Shown piece after piece: positions 43,453 through 52,834 of a stretch of DNA of 64,000 bases. A model generated the notes under the pieces. The model worked only from the letters and a program-made list of their open reading frames with translations. It made no database searches and had not been told where the DNA came from. A program made the position numbers and the translations under genes. Source of the DNA: Albidovulum sp. (GTDB taxonomy: Bacteria > Pseudomonadota > Alphaproteobacteria > Rhodobacterales > Rhodobacteraceae); assembly GCA_030837785.1 (NCBI GenBank), contig JAUQYA010000023.1:1-64000 (forward strand). The letters run 5' to 3'. Within the stretch, counting starts at the first letter, position 1. Every line of letters begins with the position of its first letter.

Positions 43453-44106
43453 TCACTCCGGCAGGCTGGCATACCTCAGGTATGGCAGCACCTTCCGGAT
43501 CTTGCCGAACTTCGCTTCGGCCGCCGCGTCGTCAAGTGCGAGCGGCACGATGACGTCCTCGCCCTGCGCCCAGTTTGCCGGCGTCGCCACGCCCCTGGTC
43601 GCCGCCGTCTGAAGCGCGTCGAGCGCGCGCAGCACCTCGGCGAAGTTGCGTCCGACGTTCATCGGATAGGTCATCGACAGCTTCAGCTTCTTGTCCGGCC
43701 CGATGATGAAGACCACGCGCACCGTCTGGCTGTCGTTCGGCGTGGGATTGTCGGGCAGGTAGGCCTCTGCCGGAAGCATGTCGAAGGCCTTCGAAATCTC
43801 AAGCCCCCGGTCGGCGATGATCGGGAAGCCCGCCGTGGCCTGTGCCGCCATCTCGATGTCGCCCTTCCAGCGCCGGTGCTCCTCGACCCCGTCAACGGAA
43901 AGTCCGATCACCTTCGTGTTGCGTCTGGCCCATTCGTCGGCCAGTTGCGCGACGGCGCCGAATTCCGTCGTGCAGACGGGCGTGAAGTCCTTCGGATGCG
44001 AAAAGAGGATTGCCCAGCCATCGCCGATCCAGTCGTGAAACCGGATCATGCCCCGATCGGTCTCGGCGGTGAAATCGGGAACGGTGTCGTTGATGCGCAG
44101 GCCCAT
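43453..44106 (-). CDS. 1-Cys peroxiredoxin (Prx6/AhpC-TSA type)
   Basis: A 217-residue thiol peroxidase. The peroxidatic Cys45 is in HPKDFTPVCTTEFG and is the only cysteine in the protein, so the enzyme is 1-Cys and needs an outside reductant. IGLSVDGVEEHRRWKGD and the long C-terminal dimer extension match Prx6. It reduces H2O2 and organic hydroperoxides in the cytoplasm. Confidence 0.93.
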   Translation of the reverse strand: MGLRINDTVPDFTAETDRGMIRFHDWIGDGWAILFSHPKDFTPVCTTEFGAVAQLADEWARRNTKVIGLSVDGVEEHRRWKGDIEMAAQATAGFPIIADRGLEISKAFDMLPAEAYLPDNPTPNDSQTVRVVFIIGPDKKLKLSMTYPMNVGRNFAEVLRALDALQTAATRGVATPANWAQGEDVIVPLALDDAAAEAKFGKIRKVLPYLRYASLPE

Positions 44107-44292
44107 CGGACATCTCCTTCTTCGTCAGGTACGGATTCGGGCGTGACCATAGAGCGGCGCGGCGCCGGTTTCATCTGCCGATCGGCGGCCATGCGCGAAA
44201 AAATTTGATCAAATCTTGCGCCGCGATCTTGCGACGCCGGCCCTGGCCTGTCACAGTCCGCGCCGAACACTCCCCCGACGATGAGGCCCGCC

Positions 44293-45744
44293 ATGATCGA
44301 GAGACGCGATTTCTACATCAACGGCCGCTGGGTCGCGCCCGCGACGCCCCGCGACTGCACCGTGATCGACCCCTCGACCGAGGAGCCCTGCGCGGTGATC
44401 TCGCTTGGCGGCGCGGCCGACACCGATGCCGCCGTCGCGGCGGCGAAGGCTGCCTTCCCCGCCTGGGCGGCGACCCCGCCCGCCACGCGCCGCAAGGCCG
44501 TCGAGCGGGTTCTCGAGCAATACGAGTTGCGCAAGGAGGAGCTGGCGGGGGCGATCTCGATGGAGATGGGGGCACCCATCGACATGGCGCGCGAGTCCCA
44601 GGCGCCCTGCCTGCCCTGGCATTTGAAGAACTTCCTGACCGCCTTCGACCGGATCGACTGGATCCGCCCGCTCGGGCCCCATGCGCCGGACGACCGCATC
44701 GTGCTGGAGCCGATCGGCGTCGTCGGGCTGATCACGCCCTGGAACTGGCCGATGAACCAGATCGCGCTGAAGGTGATCCCGGCGCTTCTGGCGGGTTGCA
44801 CCTGCGTGCTGAAACCATCCGAGGAATCGCCGCTGAACGCGATGATCTTCGCCGAGTTCTGTCATGACGCGGGGGTGCCGGCGGGCGTCTTCAACCTCGT
44901 CAACGGCGACGGCGCGGGGGTGGGGGCGCAGTTGTCGAGCCATCCGGACGTGGAGATGATCTCCTTCACCGGATCGACCCGCGCCGGACGTGCGATCTCG
45001 AAGGCCGCGGCCGAGACGCTGAAGCGGGTGACGCTGGAGCTTGGCGGCAAGGGGGCGAACATCATCTTCGCCGATGCCGACGACAAGGCGGTGAAGCGCG
45101 GTGTCCTGCACATGATGAACAACTCGGGCCAGAGCTGCAACGCGCCGAGCCGGATGCTGGTCGAGCGCGGGGTCTATGACCGCGTCGTGGAAGCGGCGGC
45201 CGAGGCGGCGAAGGCGGTCAAGGTCGGCCCCGCCTCCGAACCCGGCCGGCACATCGGCCCGGTGGTGAACCGCCGCCAGTGGGAACAGATCCAGGGCTAC
45301 ATCCAGAAGGGCATCGACGAGGGCGCGCGGCTGGTGGCCGGCGGGCTCGGCCTGCCCGAGGGGATGAACAAGGGCTATTTCGTCCGCCCCACGGTCTTTG
45401 CCGACGTGACGCCCGGGATGACGATCGAGCGCGAGGAAATCTTCGGCCCGGTGCTGTCGATCATCCCCTTCGAGGGCGAGGAGGAAGCGGTCAGGATCGC
45501 CAACGACACGCCCTACGGGCTGACCAACTACGTGCAGACGGCGGACGGCGCACGGCGCAACCGCCTCGCGCTGAGGCTGAAGTCCGGCATGGTCGAGATG
45601 AACGGCCAAAGCCGCGGCGCCGGCGCGCCCTTCGGCGGGGTCAAGGCCTCGGGCCGGGCGCGCGAGGGCGGCGTCTGGGGGATAGAGGAGTTCCTCGAGG
45701 TGAAGGCGGTGTCCGGCTGGGCCTCCGACATCGCGGCGGAATAG
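44293..45744 (+). CDS. NAD(P)-dependent aldehyde dehydrogenase
   Basis: A 483-residue aldehyde dehydrogenase. The catalytic Cys282 lies in NSGQSCNAP, the general base Glu in TLELGGKG, and LITPWNWPMNQIALKVIPALLAGCTCVLKPSE is the cofactor-binding core. ATG 44293 (MIERRDFYINGRWV) is preferred to the in-frame ATG 44281 because the fold begins there. It is followed 135 bases later by a flavin oxidoreductase gene. The substrate is not evident. Confidence 0.9.
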   Translation: MIERRDFYINGRWVAPATPRDCTVIDPSTEEPCAVISLGGAADTDAAVAAAKAAFPAWAATPPATRRKAVERVLEQYELRKEELAGAISMEMGAPIDMARESQAPCLPWHLKNFLTAFDRIDWIRPLGPHAPDDRIVLEPIGVVGLITPWNWPMNQIALKVIPALLAGCTCVLKPSEESPLNAMIFAEFCHDAGVPAGVFNLVNGDGAGVGAQLSSHPDVEMISFTGSTRAGRAISKAAAETLKRVTLELGGKGANIIFADADDKAVKRGVLHMMNNSGQSCNAPSRMLVERGVYDRVVEAAAEAAKAVKVGPASEPGRHIGPVVNRRQWEQIQGYIQKGIDEGARLVAGGLGLPEGMNKGYFVRPTVFADVTPGMTIEREEIFGPVLSIIPFEGEEEAVRIANDTPYGLTNYVQTADGARRNRLALRLKSGMVEMNGQSRGAGAPFGGVKASGRAREGGVWGIEEFLEVKAVSGWASDIAAE

Positions 45745-45879
45745 GGGGCGCGGGGCGGCACCCGTTGCGTCGTTGCAAAGCGACATTTGCGGTGCAGGAA
45801 ATGTCGCCCTGCCGACAGGACGGCAGGCGGTGCCGCGCATAGACTTCCGGCGCGTTGAACTGGAAGAGGACGGCCCCCC

Positions 45880-47862
45880 GTGAGCGAGACGAAGCACCCA
45901 AGACTGATGGCGCCGATCGAGCTTCGGGGCCACCGGCTGCGCAACCGGGTCGTGTTCGGCGCCCATACGGCGAACATGTCCGACATGGGCCTGCCGGGTC
46001 CCCGCTTCGCGGCCTATCTCCTCGAACGCGCGCTGGGCGGGGCGGGGATGATCGTGGCCGAGCCGATGCCGGTCCACCGCACCGGCGTGCTGACGCGGGG
46101 CAACTTCCTGCACTCGACCGACGAGGTGATCCCGCATTTCCGCAAGGTGACCGAGCCGGTGAAGGCGGCGGGCGCGGTCATCCTCCAGCAACTCTACCAT
46201 GTGGGCGCGCATGGCGATTCCGACCTCAGCTTCGCGCCGCACTGGGGCCCCTCCGGCGGGCCGTCCTACCACGACAGCGACGGCTCCCACGCGATGACCG
46301 AGGCCGAGATCGCGGAGATGATCGCGGCCCACATCGCCGCCGCCGTCCGCTGCCGGAAGGCGGGCTTCCAGGGGGTGGAGGTCTGGGCCGCCTACCACTC
46401 GCTCCTCGACCAGTTCTGGACGCCCTGGTCGAACCGGCGCACCGACCGCTGGGGCGGCAGCCTGGAAAACCGCGCCCGCCTCAGCCGCAGCATCATCGAG
46501 GGCATCCGCCGCGCCTGCGGCGAGGATTTCATCATCGGCCTCGCCATCTCGACTTCGGACGCCCAAGACGTGCTGTTGCAGGGCGAGGCGCTGGCCGAGG
46601 TCGTGGCGCTCCATGACGCCACGGGCCATGTCGACTACGTCACCTGCGGCCACGGCGGCTACATGGACTTCGAGCGGCTGATGCCGACCTTCCTCTATGG
46701 CGAGAAGCTGACCGCGCCCTTCACCGAGGAGCTGAAGCGGGTTCTGAAGCACGCGAAGGTGACGTCCGAGGCGCATGTGCGCACGCCGGAGAACGCCGAG
46801 AGCATCATCGCCTCGGGCCAGGCCGACATGGTGTCGATCGTCCGCGGCCAGATCGCCGACCCGCATCTGGCGCTGAAGACCGCCGAGGGCCGGGCGGAGG
46901 ACGTGCGCGGCTGCATCTCCTGCAACCAGATGTGCTGGGGCCGGCGGAGCCGCGACTACTGGATCTCCTGCCTGATCAACCCCTCGGCGGGCCGCGAATG
47001 GGAATGGGGCGGCGACCGCTTCACCCCGGCGGCGACTCCCCGCCACGTTGTCGTCGTCGGCGCCGGCCCGGCGGGGCTCGAGGCCGCGCGGGTGGCGGCC
47101 GAGCGCGGCCACCGCGTCGACCTCTTCGAGGCCGGGCCCCGCATCGGCGGCCAGTTCCGCCTTGCCGGGCAACAGCCCCGCCGCGGCCAGATCCTCGACC
47201 TGCTGGACTGGTATGAACGCCAGCTCGCCAAACTCCAGGTCCGCGTCCACCTGAACAGCTATGCCGACGCCGAGGACATCCGCGCTTTCGGCGCCGACGC
47301 GGTGGTGCTCGCCACCGGCTCGCTGCCCGACGGGGATGGCTTCCAGCGCTGGCTTCCCGGCGCCGACCGGCTGCCGGGGATCGAGCGGGGCGGCGTCTAC
47401 TCGCCCGAGGACGTCATGCGGCGCGAGGCGAAGCTCGGGCCGGAGGTGATCCTCTATGACGAAGGCGGCCACTGGCGCGGCCTCGGCACCGCCTGGGCCC
47501 TGGCCGAACGCGGCCACAAGGTGACGATCGTCACCCCGGAACCCTTCATCGGCAAGGAGCTGGCCCGCACCTCCGCCGACATCGGCCTGCGCCCCCGCCT
47601 CGCGAAGCTCGGCGTCCGGGTCCTGACCGAACACCTCGTCGCCGGGTGGCACGGCGACGGCGCCACCTTGCGCAACCTGCTGACGGGAGAGGAAACCCGC
47701 TACGCTGCGAGCGCGCTGGTCATGTCCACGACGAACCGCGCCTTCGATCCCTTGTCGGCCGACCTCGACGGGGTGGAGACCCATCTCATCGGCGACGCCG
47801 CCGCGCCGCGCCAGGCGCCCTATGCCTTCCACGAGGGGCGCAAGGTCGGGCTGGCGCTCTGA
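45880..47862 (+). CDS. FMN/4Fe-4S/FAD oxidoreductase (2,4-dienoyl-CoA reductase / trimethylamine dehydrogenase family)
   Basis: A 660-residue multidomain flavoenzyme. An Old-Yellow-Enzyme TIM barrel (about 1-340) binds FMN. A 4Fe-4S site follows (GCISCNQMCWG, then ISCLINP). The C-terminal domains have two dinucleotide-binding sites (VVVVGAGPAGLEAARVAAERG for FAD, then ILYDEGGHWRGLGTA). The family includes FadH and di/trimethylamine dehydrogenases. Starts at GTG 45880 after GAAGAGGA. Substrate uncertain; a methylated-amine dehydrogenase is possible but so is an enoate reductase. Confidence 0.85.
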   Translation: MSETKHPRLMAPIELRGHRLRNRVVFGAHTANMSDMGLPGPRFAAYLLERALGGAGMIVAEPMPVHRTGVLTRGNFLHSTDEVIPHFRKVTEPVKAAGAVILQQLYHVGAHGDSDLSFAPHWGPSGGPSYHDSDGSHAMTEAEIAEMIAAHIAAAVRCRKAGFQGVEVWAAYHSLLDQFWTPWSNRRTDRWGGSLENRARLSRSIIEGIRRACGEDFIIGLAISTSDAQDVLLQGEALAEVVALHDATGHVDYVTCGHGGYMDFERLMPTFLYGEKLTAPFTEELKRVLKHAKVTSEAHVRTPENAESIIASGQADMVSIVRGQIADPHLALKTAEGRAEDVRGCISCNQMCWGRRSRDYWISCLINPSAGREWEWGGDRFTPAATPRHVVVVGAGPAGLEAARVAAERGHRVDLFEAGPRIGGQFRLAGQQPRRGQILDLLDWYERQLAKLQVRVHLNSYADAEDIRAFGADAVVLATGSLPDGDGFQRWLPGADRLPGIERGGVYSPEDVMRREAKLGPEVILYDEGGHWRGLGTAWALAERGHKVTIVTPEPFIGKELARTSADIGLRPRLAKLGVRVLTEHLVAGWHGDGATLRNLLTGEETRYAASALVMSTTNRAFDPLSADLDGVETHLIGDAAAPRQAPYAFHEGRKVGLAL

Positions 47863-47867
47863 GCGTC

Positions 47868-47912
47868 TTCGTTGCGCAAATACCCCCCGGGGTCCGGGGC
47901 GGCGCCCCGGCG
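47868..47912. terminator. GC-rich hairpin between convergent genes
   Basis: A CCCCGGGGTCCGGGG...CCCC inverted-repeat stretch follows GCGCAAATA, between the oxidoreductase stop and the truB end. It can fold on either strand and probably serves as a bidirectional terminator; I associate such elements with Rhodobacteraceae. Confidence 0.5.
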
Positions 47913-47913
47913 G

Positions 47914-48816
47914 TCAGAGATTGAAGACCCGGCTCGGGTGCAGCTCGCCCGACCGGTAGACCCCGACCGCCACCGCCCGGCCCTGGAAGCTTGCCCAGGC
48001 CTCGTCGCCCCAGTCCAGGTCCGAGGCCAGCACCATGCCGGGGTTGCCGTTCCTCAACCGCGCCGCGCCCTCCGCGGTGGCCTTCAGTTCCGGCAGGTCG
48101 GCGAGCCCCGCCTCCAGCGGCAGGAGTCGCGCCGCGAGCGCTTCCGTCCTTGCCTCCGCCTCGATGGTCCCGATCGTCACGCCGTCCGTGGCCTCGAAGG
48201 GGCCGGACCATTCGCGCCTGAGCCAGAGCACGTGGCCAAGGCAGCCCAGCGCCTGGCCGAGGTCGCGCGCGACCGACCGCACATAGCCGCCCTTGCCGCA
48301 GACCATTTCCAGCTCCACCGTGTCGGCGTCGGGACGCGCGACCATCTCGAGGCTCTCAACCCAGAGCGGGCGGGCAGCCAGTTCCATCTCCTCGCCCGCC
48401 CGCGCCAGCGCGTAGGCGCGCTCGCCCTCCACCTTCACGGCCGAGAACTGCGGCGGCACCTGCATGATCTCGCCCCGGAACGCCGCGAGTGCGGCGCGGA
48501 TCGCGTCGTCGCCGGGCCGCGCCTCCGAGGTGGCGATCACCTCGCCCTCGGCATCGTCGGTGTTGGTCGCGGCGCCGAAGCGCACCGCGAAGCGGTAGCA
48601 TTTCATCGCGTCGGTGATGTAGGGCACGGTCTTCGTTGCCTCGCCCAGCGCCACCGCCAGAACTCCGGTCGCCGCAGGGTCGAGCGTGCCGGCATGGCCC
48701 GCCTTCCGCGCGTCGAGCGCCCAGCGCACCTTGTTCACGACTGCGGTCGAGGTCATGCCCGCGGGCTTGTCGACCACCAGCCATCCGGAAATGTCGCGAC
48801 CCGTCCTGCGTGCCAT
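47914..48816 (-). CDS. truB: tRNA pseudouridine(55) synthase
   Basis: A 300-residue TruB that makes pseudouridine 55 in the T loop of tRNAs. GWLVVDKPAGMTST opens the fold and GHAGTLDPAATGVL carries the catalytic Asp; KCYRF and GKGGYVRSVARDLG are also typical. It lies 66 bases downstream of the glycosidase-like gene, in a group led by rbfA; rbfA-truB pairing is common in alphaproteobacteria. Confidence 0.96.
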   Translation of the reverse strand: MARRTGRDISGWLVVDKPAGMTSTAVVNKVRWALDARKAGHAGTLDPAATGVLAVALGEATKTVPYITDAMKCYRFAVRFGAATNTDDAEGEVIATSEARPGDDAIRAALAAFRGEIMQVPPQFSAVKVEGERAYALARAGEEMELAARPLWVESLEMVARPDADTVELEMVCGKGGYVRSVARDLGQALGCLGHVLWLRREWSGPFEATDGVTIGTIEAEARTEALAARLLPLEAGLADLPELKATAEGAARLRNGNPGMVLASDLDWGDEAWASFQGRAVAVGVYRSGELHPSRVFNL

Positions 48817-48882
48817 CGCTGCCCCCTGCCGAAGAAGGCCGCCTGCTAGCGAATGCGCCGGGCCCCGTCAATCCATGCCGCG

Positions 48883-49632
48883 TCAGTCCGCGGGCGCGGC
48901 GAGCGCAACGATCGGCCCCATCGGAAAGCCGAAATCGTCCCGCCCGATGCCGGGGGCATAGAGGCGCGAGATGCTACCGTCGAAATAGAGCGCGTCCGCG
49001 AGGCCGAGCCCGTCGCGGAAGAACCGCGCGAAGCTGTGGAAGTTCACCGCCCCGTCGGAGATGACGAACCAGGCGCGCGCCCCGTCGGCCGAGACGCCGA
49101 CGCCGTTGCGCACATAGCGGCTGTCGGAATCGGCCAGGAACCGCGGATGCAGGGCGCCGCCGATCACCAGCATCGGGCCGGACTGGCTGGCAAACCTGCA
49201 GGCGGGGGCCTTCGCCGCGTAGGCCCGCGTCTCGATGACGGCAAAGCCCTCTGCGCGGATGCAGAACACGCCGTTCGGCACCAGCCCGAAGTTTCCCGGC
49301 CCCGCCCCGGTCACGAGGCGCGACACCTCGCGCCCGTCCTCGACATAAAGCCCGACGGGGCGGCGGTCGGGGTGATACATGCCCGCATTCATCGCGAAGA
49401 CGAGGCGCCGGCCCTGGCCTTCGAGCATCGCGCCAAGCCGTTCGAAGGTGCCGAGCCGGACACCGTCCGCATCATCGAGGTAGAGCCGCAGGTCATCGCC
49501 CGCCGCCGCCTCGCAGACGGCATAGCCCTCGCCCTCGAACGCCGCCTTCCGGCAGGGGGCGGCGCCGGCCGCGCCCGCAGCGAGGCCGGCCGACAGGCAA
49601 AGCGCCAGGATGCTAGTCCTCAGCACCGTCAT
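48883..49632 (-). CDS. Secreted phosphodiester glycosidase family protein (NAGPA/DUF2233)
   Basis: A 249-residue exported protein with a signal peptide (about residues 1-24, ending GAAGA-A). The conserved core FAMNAGMYHPDRRPVGLYVEDG, GPGNFGLVPNGVF, SQSGPMLV and YFDGSISRLY matches the family related to N-acetylglucosamine-1-phosphodiester alpha-N-acetylglucosaminidase. The true bacterial substrate is unsettled. It is inserted between rbfA and truB, and its start overlaps the end of rbfA by 20 bases. Confidence 0.85.
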   Translation of the reverse strand: MTVLRTSILALCLSAGLAAGAAGAAPCRKAAFEGEGYAVCEAAAGDDLRLYLDDADGVRLGTFERLGAMLEGQGRRLVFAMNAGMYHPDRRPVGLYVEDGREVSRLVTGAGPGNFGLVPNGVFCIRAEGFAVIETRAYAAKAPACRFASQSGPMLVIGGALHPRFLADSDSRYVRNGVGVSADGARAWFVISDGAVNFHSFARFFRDGLGLADALYFDGSISRLYAPGIGRDDFGFPMGPIVALAAPAD

Positions 49633-50032
49633 CGTCGCGCCTCGCGATGTCGCGCTGCACCCGTTCGTCGGCCAGAAGCGCGCGCGTGCGGTCCATCCGG
49701 TCGAAGGTCTCGTCGATCATGAACCGCAATTCCGGCGCGAATTTCAGCTTCACGGCCTGCGCCACGTGATGCCTGAGTTCGCCCTTGGCCCGGTTCAGCG
49801 CGGCGATCGCCTCGTCCGCCCCCTTGCCGCCCAGTGGCAGCACATAGGCCGTGGCGATGCGCAGGTCGGGCGAGACGCGGACCTCGCCCACCGTGATCGA
49901 CATCGCGCGGAGCGCATCCGAATGCACTTCGCCGCGGCCCAGCACCTCGCTGAGCGTCCGGCGGATCAGTTCGCCGACGCGAAGCTGGCGTTGCGAGGGG
50001 CCTTCGCCCCTGGAGAAACGGTTCTGTGACAT
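49613..50032 (-). CDS. rbfA: 30S ribosome-binding factor A
   Basis: A 139-residue RbfA needed for 16S rRNA 5'-end maturation and cold growth. The KH-like core shows RQLRVGELIRRTLSEVL, DLRIATAYVLPLGG and LRFMIDETFDRMDR. ATG 50032 (MSQNRFSRG) is chosen; the open frame to 50161 has no homologous sequence upstream. Confidence 0.95.
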   Translation of the reverse strand: MSQNRFSRGEGPSQRQLRVGELIRRTLSEVLGRGEVHSDALRAMSITVGEVRVSPDLRIATAYVLPLGGKGADEAIAALNRAKGELRHHVAQAVKLKFAPELRFMIDETFDRMDRTRALLADERVQRDIARRDDDGAED

Positions 50033-50300
50033 GGCACCGGTCCAGCTGAAAACTCTCAGGAGGGTTGTTCGCCCGAAGCCGGCCGGGTTGCAATCGCCAA
50101 ACATCGGCCGAGGACTCCCAGGATGAGCAACCGGCACGATGGTGCCCGCCCCGGCACCCATAGTCGAGAGCAGATCGTTGCCCGGGGGTGTTTCGGTGGG
50201 GTCGTGCCGATGCGGGCGCCGGCGAGGCCGCGCTGCCGATCCGGCAGCAGGCCCGGCGCGGTTCGAGCGCGGGCGGCCGATTCCGGTCCTTGCGGTGCCT
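50033..50300 (-). other. Spacer upstream of rbfA
   Basis: 268 bases between the rbfA start and the end of the YkuD gene. It must hold the rbfA-truB promoter on the minus strand, but no clear -10/-35 pair, tRNA or coding frame was found. Confidence 0.5.
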
Positions 50301-50813
50301 TCAGCCGGCCCGGAAGCAGAGCCGGGTATCGGGTTCGGCGAGCGCCAGGAAATCCAGCAGGTCGGCCCTCGTCATCGCGGCGCAGCCAGCGGTCGGGCCG
50401 TAGCCTTCGCTCGCGACATGCAGAAACACCGCACTGCCGGCATGGGGCACGACCGGATCGTCATTCTGCCCCAGCACGACGACGATGTCGTAGAGATCGT
50501 CGTTGCGCCACATCTCCTCGTGGCTGGCGGCGAACGGCAGCTTCACGGGGCGGTTGTAGTCGGGGTGTTCCGGCGCGTCGCACCAGCCGTCATCGCGGGC
50601 AATGGCGACGGTGGGAAAGACCGAGGCAGGAGCCGCCGCGAGCTTGTCGGCGCGATAGAGCACGCGGCGGATCGGCCAGCAGCCGGCGGGGCTGACGCCA
50701 TCGCCCTCGGCCTGTTTCGGCGCGATGCCGCTGCGGCCCACGGCGGCACGCCAGACCCTGGCGCCATGACGCGCCTGCCAGTGATCGCCCTGCTTGCTCA
50801 CGATCAGGTCCAA
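50301..50813 (-). CDS. YkuD-domain L,D-transpeptidase/L,D-carboxypeptidase without signal peptide
   Basis: A 170-residue protein that is almost only a YkuD catalytic domain. The active-site motif HVASEGYGPTAGC gives His132 and Cys144. The protein starts directly in the domain (MDLIVSKQGDHW), with no signal peptide or membrane helix. That suggests a cytoplasmic enzyme, as described for YkuD L,D-carboxypeptidases of murein recycling, rather than a periplasmic cross-linker. It begins 12 bases after the OppF-like gene, as the last gene of the lysA-opp operon. The substrate (DAP-containing tetrapeptide) is inferred. Confidence 0.8.
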   Translation of the reverse strand: MDLIVSKQGDHWQARHGARVWRAAVGRSGIAPKQAEGDGVSPAGCWPIRRVLYRADKLAAAPASVFPTVAIARDDGWCDAPEHPDYNRPVKLPFAASHEEMWRNDDLYDIVVVLGQNDDPVVPHAGSAVFLHVASEGYGPTAGCAAMTRADLLDFLALAEPDTRLCFRAG

Positions 50814-50825
50814 TCCGCGTCTCCT

Positions 50826-51824
50826 TCAGCCATCCAGCGGGAAATGGCACGCCACTGCCCGCCCGCCCTTGTCTTGCAGGGCCGGCTCCTCGGCCCGGCA
50901 GATATCCCGCGCGAAGGGGCAGCGGGTGTGGAACCGGCAGCCGGCGGGCAGGTTCATCGGGCTGGGAACCTCGCCCTGTATCATCGGCCTCTCGCGCCCG
51001 CGCTGGCGCGGATCGGGGCGCGGCACGGCGGACATCAGCAGCATCGTGTAGGGATGCAGGGGCCGGGCGAACAGATCTTCGGTGGCGCCGACCTCGACCA
51101 GCCGGCCGAGGAACATGACGCCCACCCGGTTGGCGAACTGGCGGACCACGGCCAGGTCGTGGGTGATGAAGAAATAGGTCAGCTTCAACTGATCCTGCAG
51201 ATCGGCCAGCAGGTTCAGCACCTGGGCCTGGATCGACACATCGAGGGCCGAGACGCTTTCGTCGCAGACGACGAAATCGGGCTTGTTTGCCAGCGCGCGG
51301 GCGATGCCGATCCGCTGCCGCTGCCCGCCGGAGAACTGATGCGGATAGTTGCGCAGGTATTGCCGGCGCAGGCCGACCATTTCCAGAAGCTCGGCGCAGC
51401 GGTCACGAATCTCGGCCGGGGTGCCGAAGCGGTGGCTGCGCAGCGGCTCGGCCAGGATCGTCTCGATCCGCATGCGCGGGTTCAGCGAGGCATAGGGATC
51501 CTGAAACACGATCTGAAGCCTGTTCCGCAGGCCGCGCATGGTGTCTTCGTCGAGGCCGGTCAGATCGGTGCCGCGATAGCGGATCGTGCCCGAGGTCGGT
51601 TCCTGAAGCCGCAGCATCACCCGGCCGAGCGTGGTCTTGCCACAGCCGGATTCCCCCACCAGCGCAAAGGTTTCCCGCGCGCGGATGTCCAGGGTCACGC
51701 CATCGACGGCGCGCACCACCCGGGCAGGTCCGCCGAGCAGGCCGCCGCCAACCTGATAGTGCTTGGTCAGGTCGGCGGTCGACAGCACGATCTCCGATCC
51801 AGCGGTTCCGGCCGGCTTGGTCAT
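50826..51824 (-). CDS. Oligopeptide ABC transporter ATP-binding protein (OppF-like)
   Basis: A 332-residue ATPase: Walker A GESGCGKTT, signature FSGGQRQR, Walker B FVVCDESVSALD (DES rather than the common DEP) and the C-terminal FHTRCPFARDIC cysteine motif of Opp/Dpp ATPases. ATG 51824 overlaps the OppD-like stop by four bases; the longer frame to 52160 lies antisense of that gene's own frame and is rejected. Confidence 0.92.
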   Translation of the reverse strand: MTKPAGTAGSEIVLSTADLTKHYQVGGGLLGGPARVVRAVDGVTLDIRARETFALVGESGCGKTTLGRVMLRLQEPTSGTIRYRGTDLTGLDEDTMRGLRNRLQIVFQDPYASLNPRMRIETILAEPLRSHRFGTPAEIRDRCAELLEMVGLRRQYLRNYPHQFSGGQRQRIGIARALANKPDFVVCDESVSALDVSIQAQVLNLLADLQDQLKLTYFFITHDLAVVRQFANRVGVMFLGRLVEVGATEDLFARPLHPYTMLLMSAVPRPDPRQRGRERPMIQGEVPSPMNLPAGCRFHTRCPFARDICRAEEPALQDKGGRAVACHFPLDG

Positions 51825-52831
51825 GGTGCCTTCCCCTGCGCGCAGGCATCCGCCACGGCATGCAGCCAGCATCTTGCCTGATGGCCCTCTCCGACGCCGA
51901 TCAGGCCGGGCACGCGCTCGTGGCAGACCGGCATCACATCGGCGCAGCGCGAACCGAAGCGGCAGCCGGGCGGCAGTTTCTCCAGGTTGGGCACCATGCC
52001 GGGGATCGACGGCATCCGCCGCCCCATCCGGGGCTCGGTCGCGCGGGGGATCGAGGCGAGAAGCCCGCGCGTGTAGGGATGCGACGGACGTTCGAACAGG
52101 GCGAAGACGTCGGCCTGCTCGACCATCTGGCCGGCATACATGACGTTCACCGCGTCGCACATCTCGGCGATGATGCCGAGGTCATGGGTAATCATGATGA
52201 TCGAGGTGCCGACCCGGTCGCGCAGATCGCGCATCAGCCGAAGGATCTGCGCCTGGGTCGTCACGTCGAGCGCGGTGGTCGGTTCGTCGGCGATCAGCAG
52301 CCTTGGTTCGCAGATCAGCGCCATGGCGATCATGACCCGCTGTCGCAGGCCGCCGGACAGCTGGTGCGGGTAGGCGTCGAGCCGGGCGCCCGGCTCCGGA
52401 ATGCCCACCATCTCGAATGTTTCCAGTACGCGGCTGCGGATCGCGCGCCGGCCGATGCCCTTGTGGATCGCCAGCGGCTCGCCCACCTGCTCCCACACCT
52501 TGCGGACCGGGTTCAGCGATGTCATCGGCTCCTGAAAAACCATCGCGATGTCACGGCCGCGGATACGGCGCATGCCGGCCGGGCCGATCTTCGATATGTC
52601 GATGCCGTCGAGCATGATCGAGCTGGCGCTGACGCGGCCCGACGGGCTGGGCACCAGCCCCATCAGCGACAGCGCCGTCATGCTTTTGCCGGAGCCGGAT
52701 TCGCCCACAAGCCCGACAATCTGTCCACGGCCCACATCGAAGGAGACGTCATCCAGCACCCGGACATGACCGCGGTCACCGTGGAATTCGGTGCTGAGAT
52801 TGCGCACGGAAAGGAGGGTGTCGGACGTCAT
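51821..52831 (-). CDS. Oligopeptide ABC transporter ATP-binding protein (OppD-like)
   Basis: A 336-residue ATPase: Walker A GESGSGKS, signature LSGGLRQR, Walker B LLIADEPTTALD, and C-terminal GSRCADVMPVC in place of the usual Cys-rich motif. It precedes and overlaps the OppF-like gene, forming the ATPase pair. Confidence 0.92.
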   Translation of the reverse strand: MTSDTLLSVRNLSTEFHGDRGHVRVLDDVSFDVGRGQIVGLVGESGSGKSMTALSLMGLVPSPSGRVSASSIMLDGIDISKIGPAGMRRIRGRDIAMVFQEPMTSLNPVRKVWEQVGEPLAIHKGIGRRAIRSRVLETFEMVGIPEPGARLDAYPHQLSGGLRQRVMIAMALICEPRLLIADEPTTALDVTTQAQILRLMRDLRDRVGTSIIMITHDLGIIAEMCDAVNVMYAGQMVEQADVFALFERPSHPYTRGLLASIPRATEPRMGRRMPSIPGMVPNLEKLPPGCRFGSRCADVMPVCHERVPGLIGVGEGHQARCWLHAVADACAQGKAP

Positions 52832-52834
52832 GAA

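Noticed and set aside
44251..47832. A 1193-codon open frame on the minus strand
   Set aside because: It lies antisense to the aldehyde dehydrogenase and flavin oxidoreductase genes and shows low-complexity Arg/Gly/Ala-rich sequence with no family motif, as expected in high-GC DNA.
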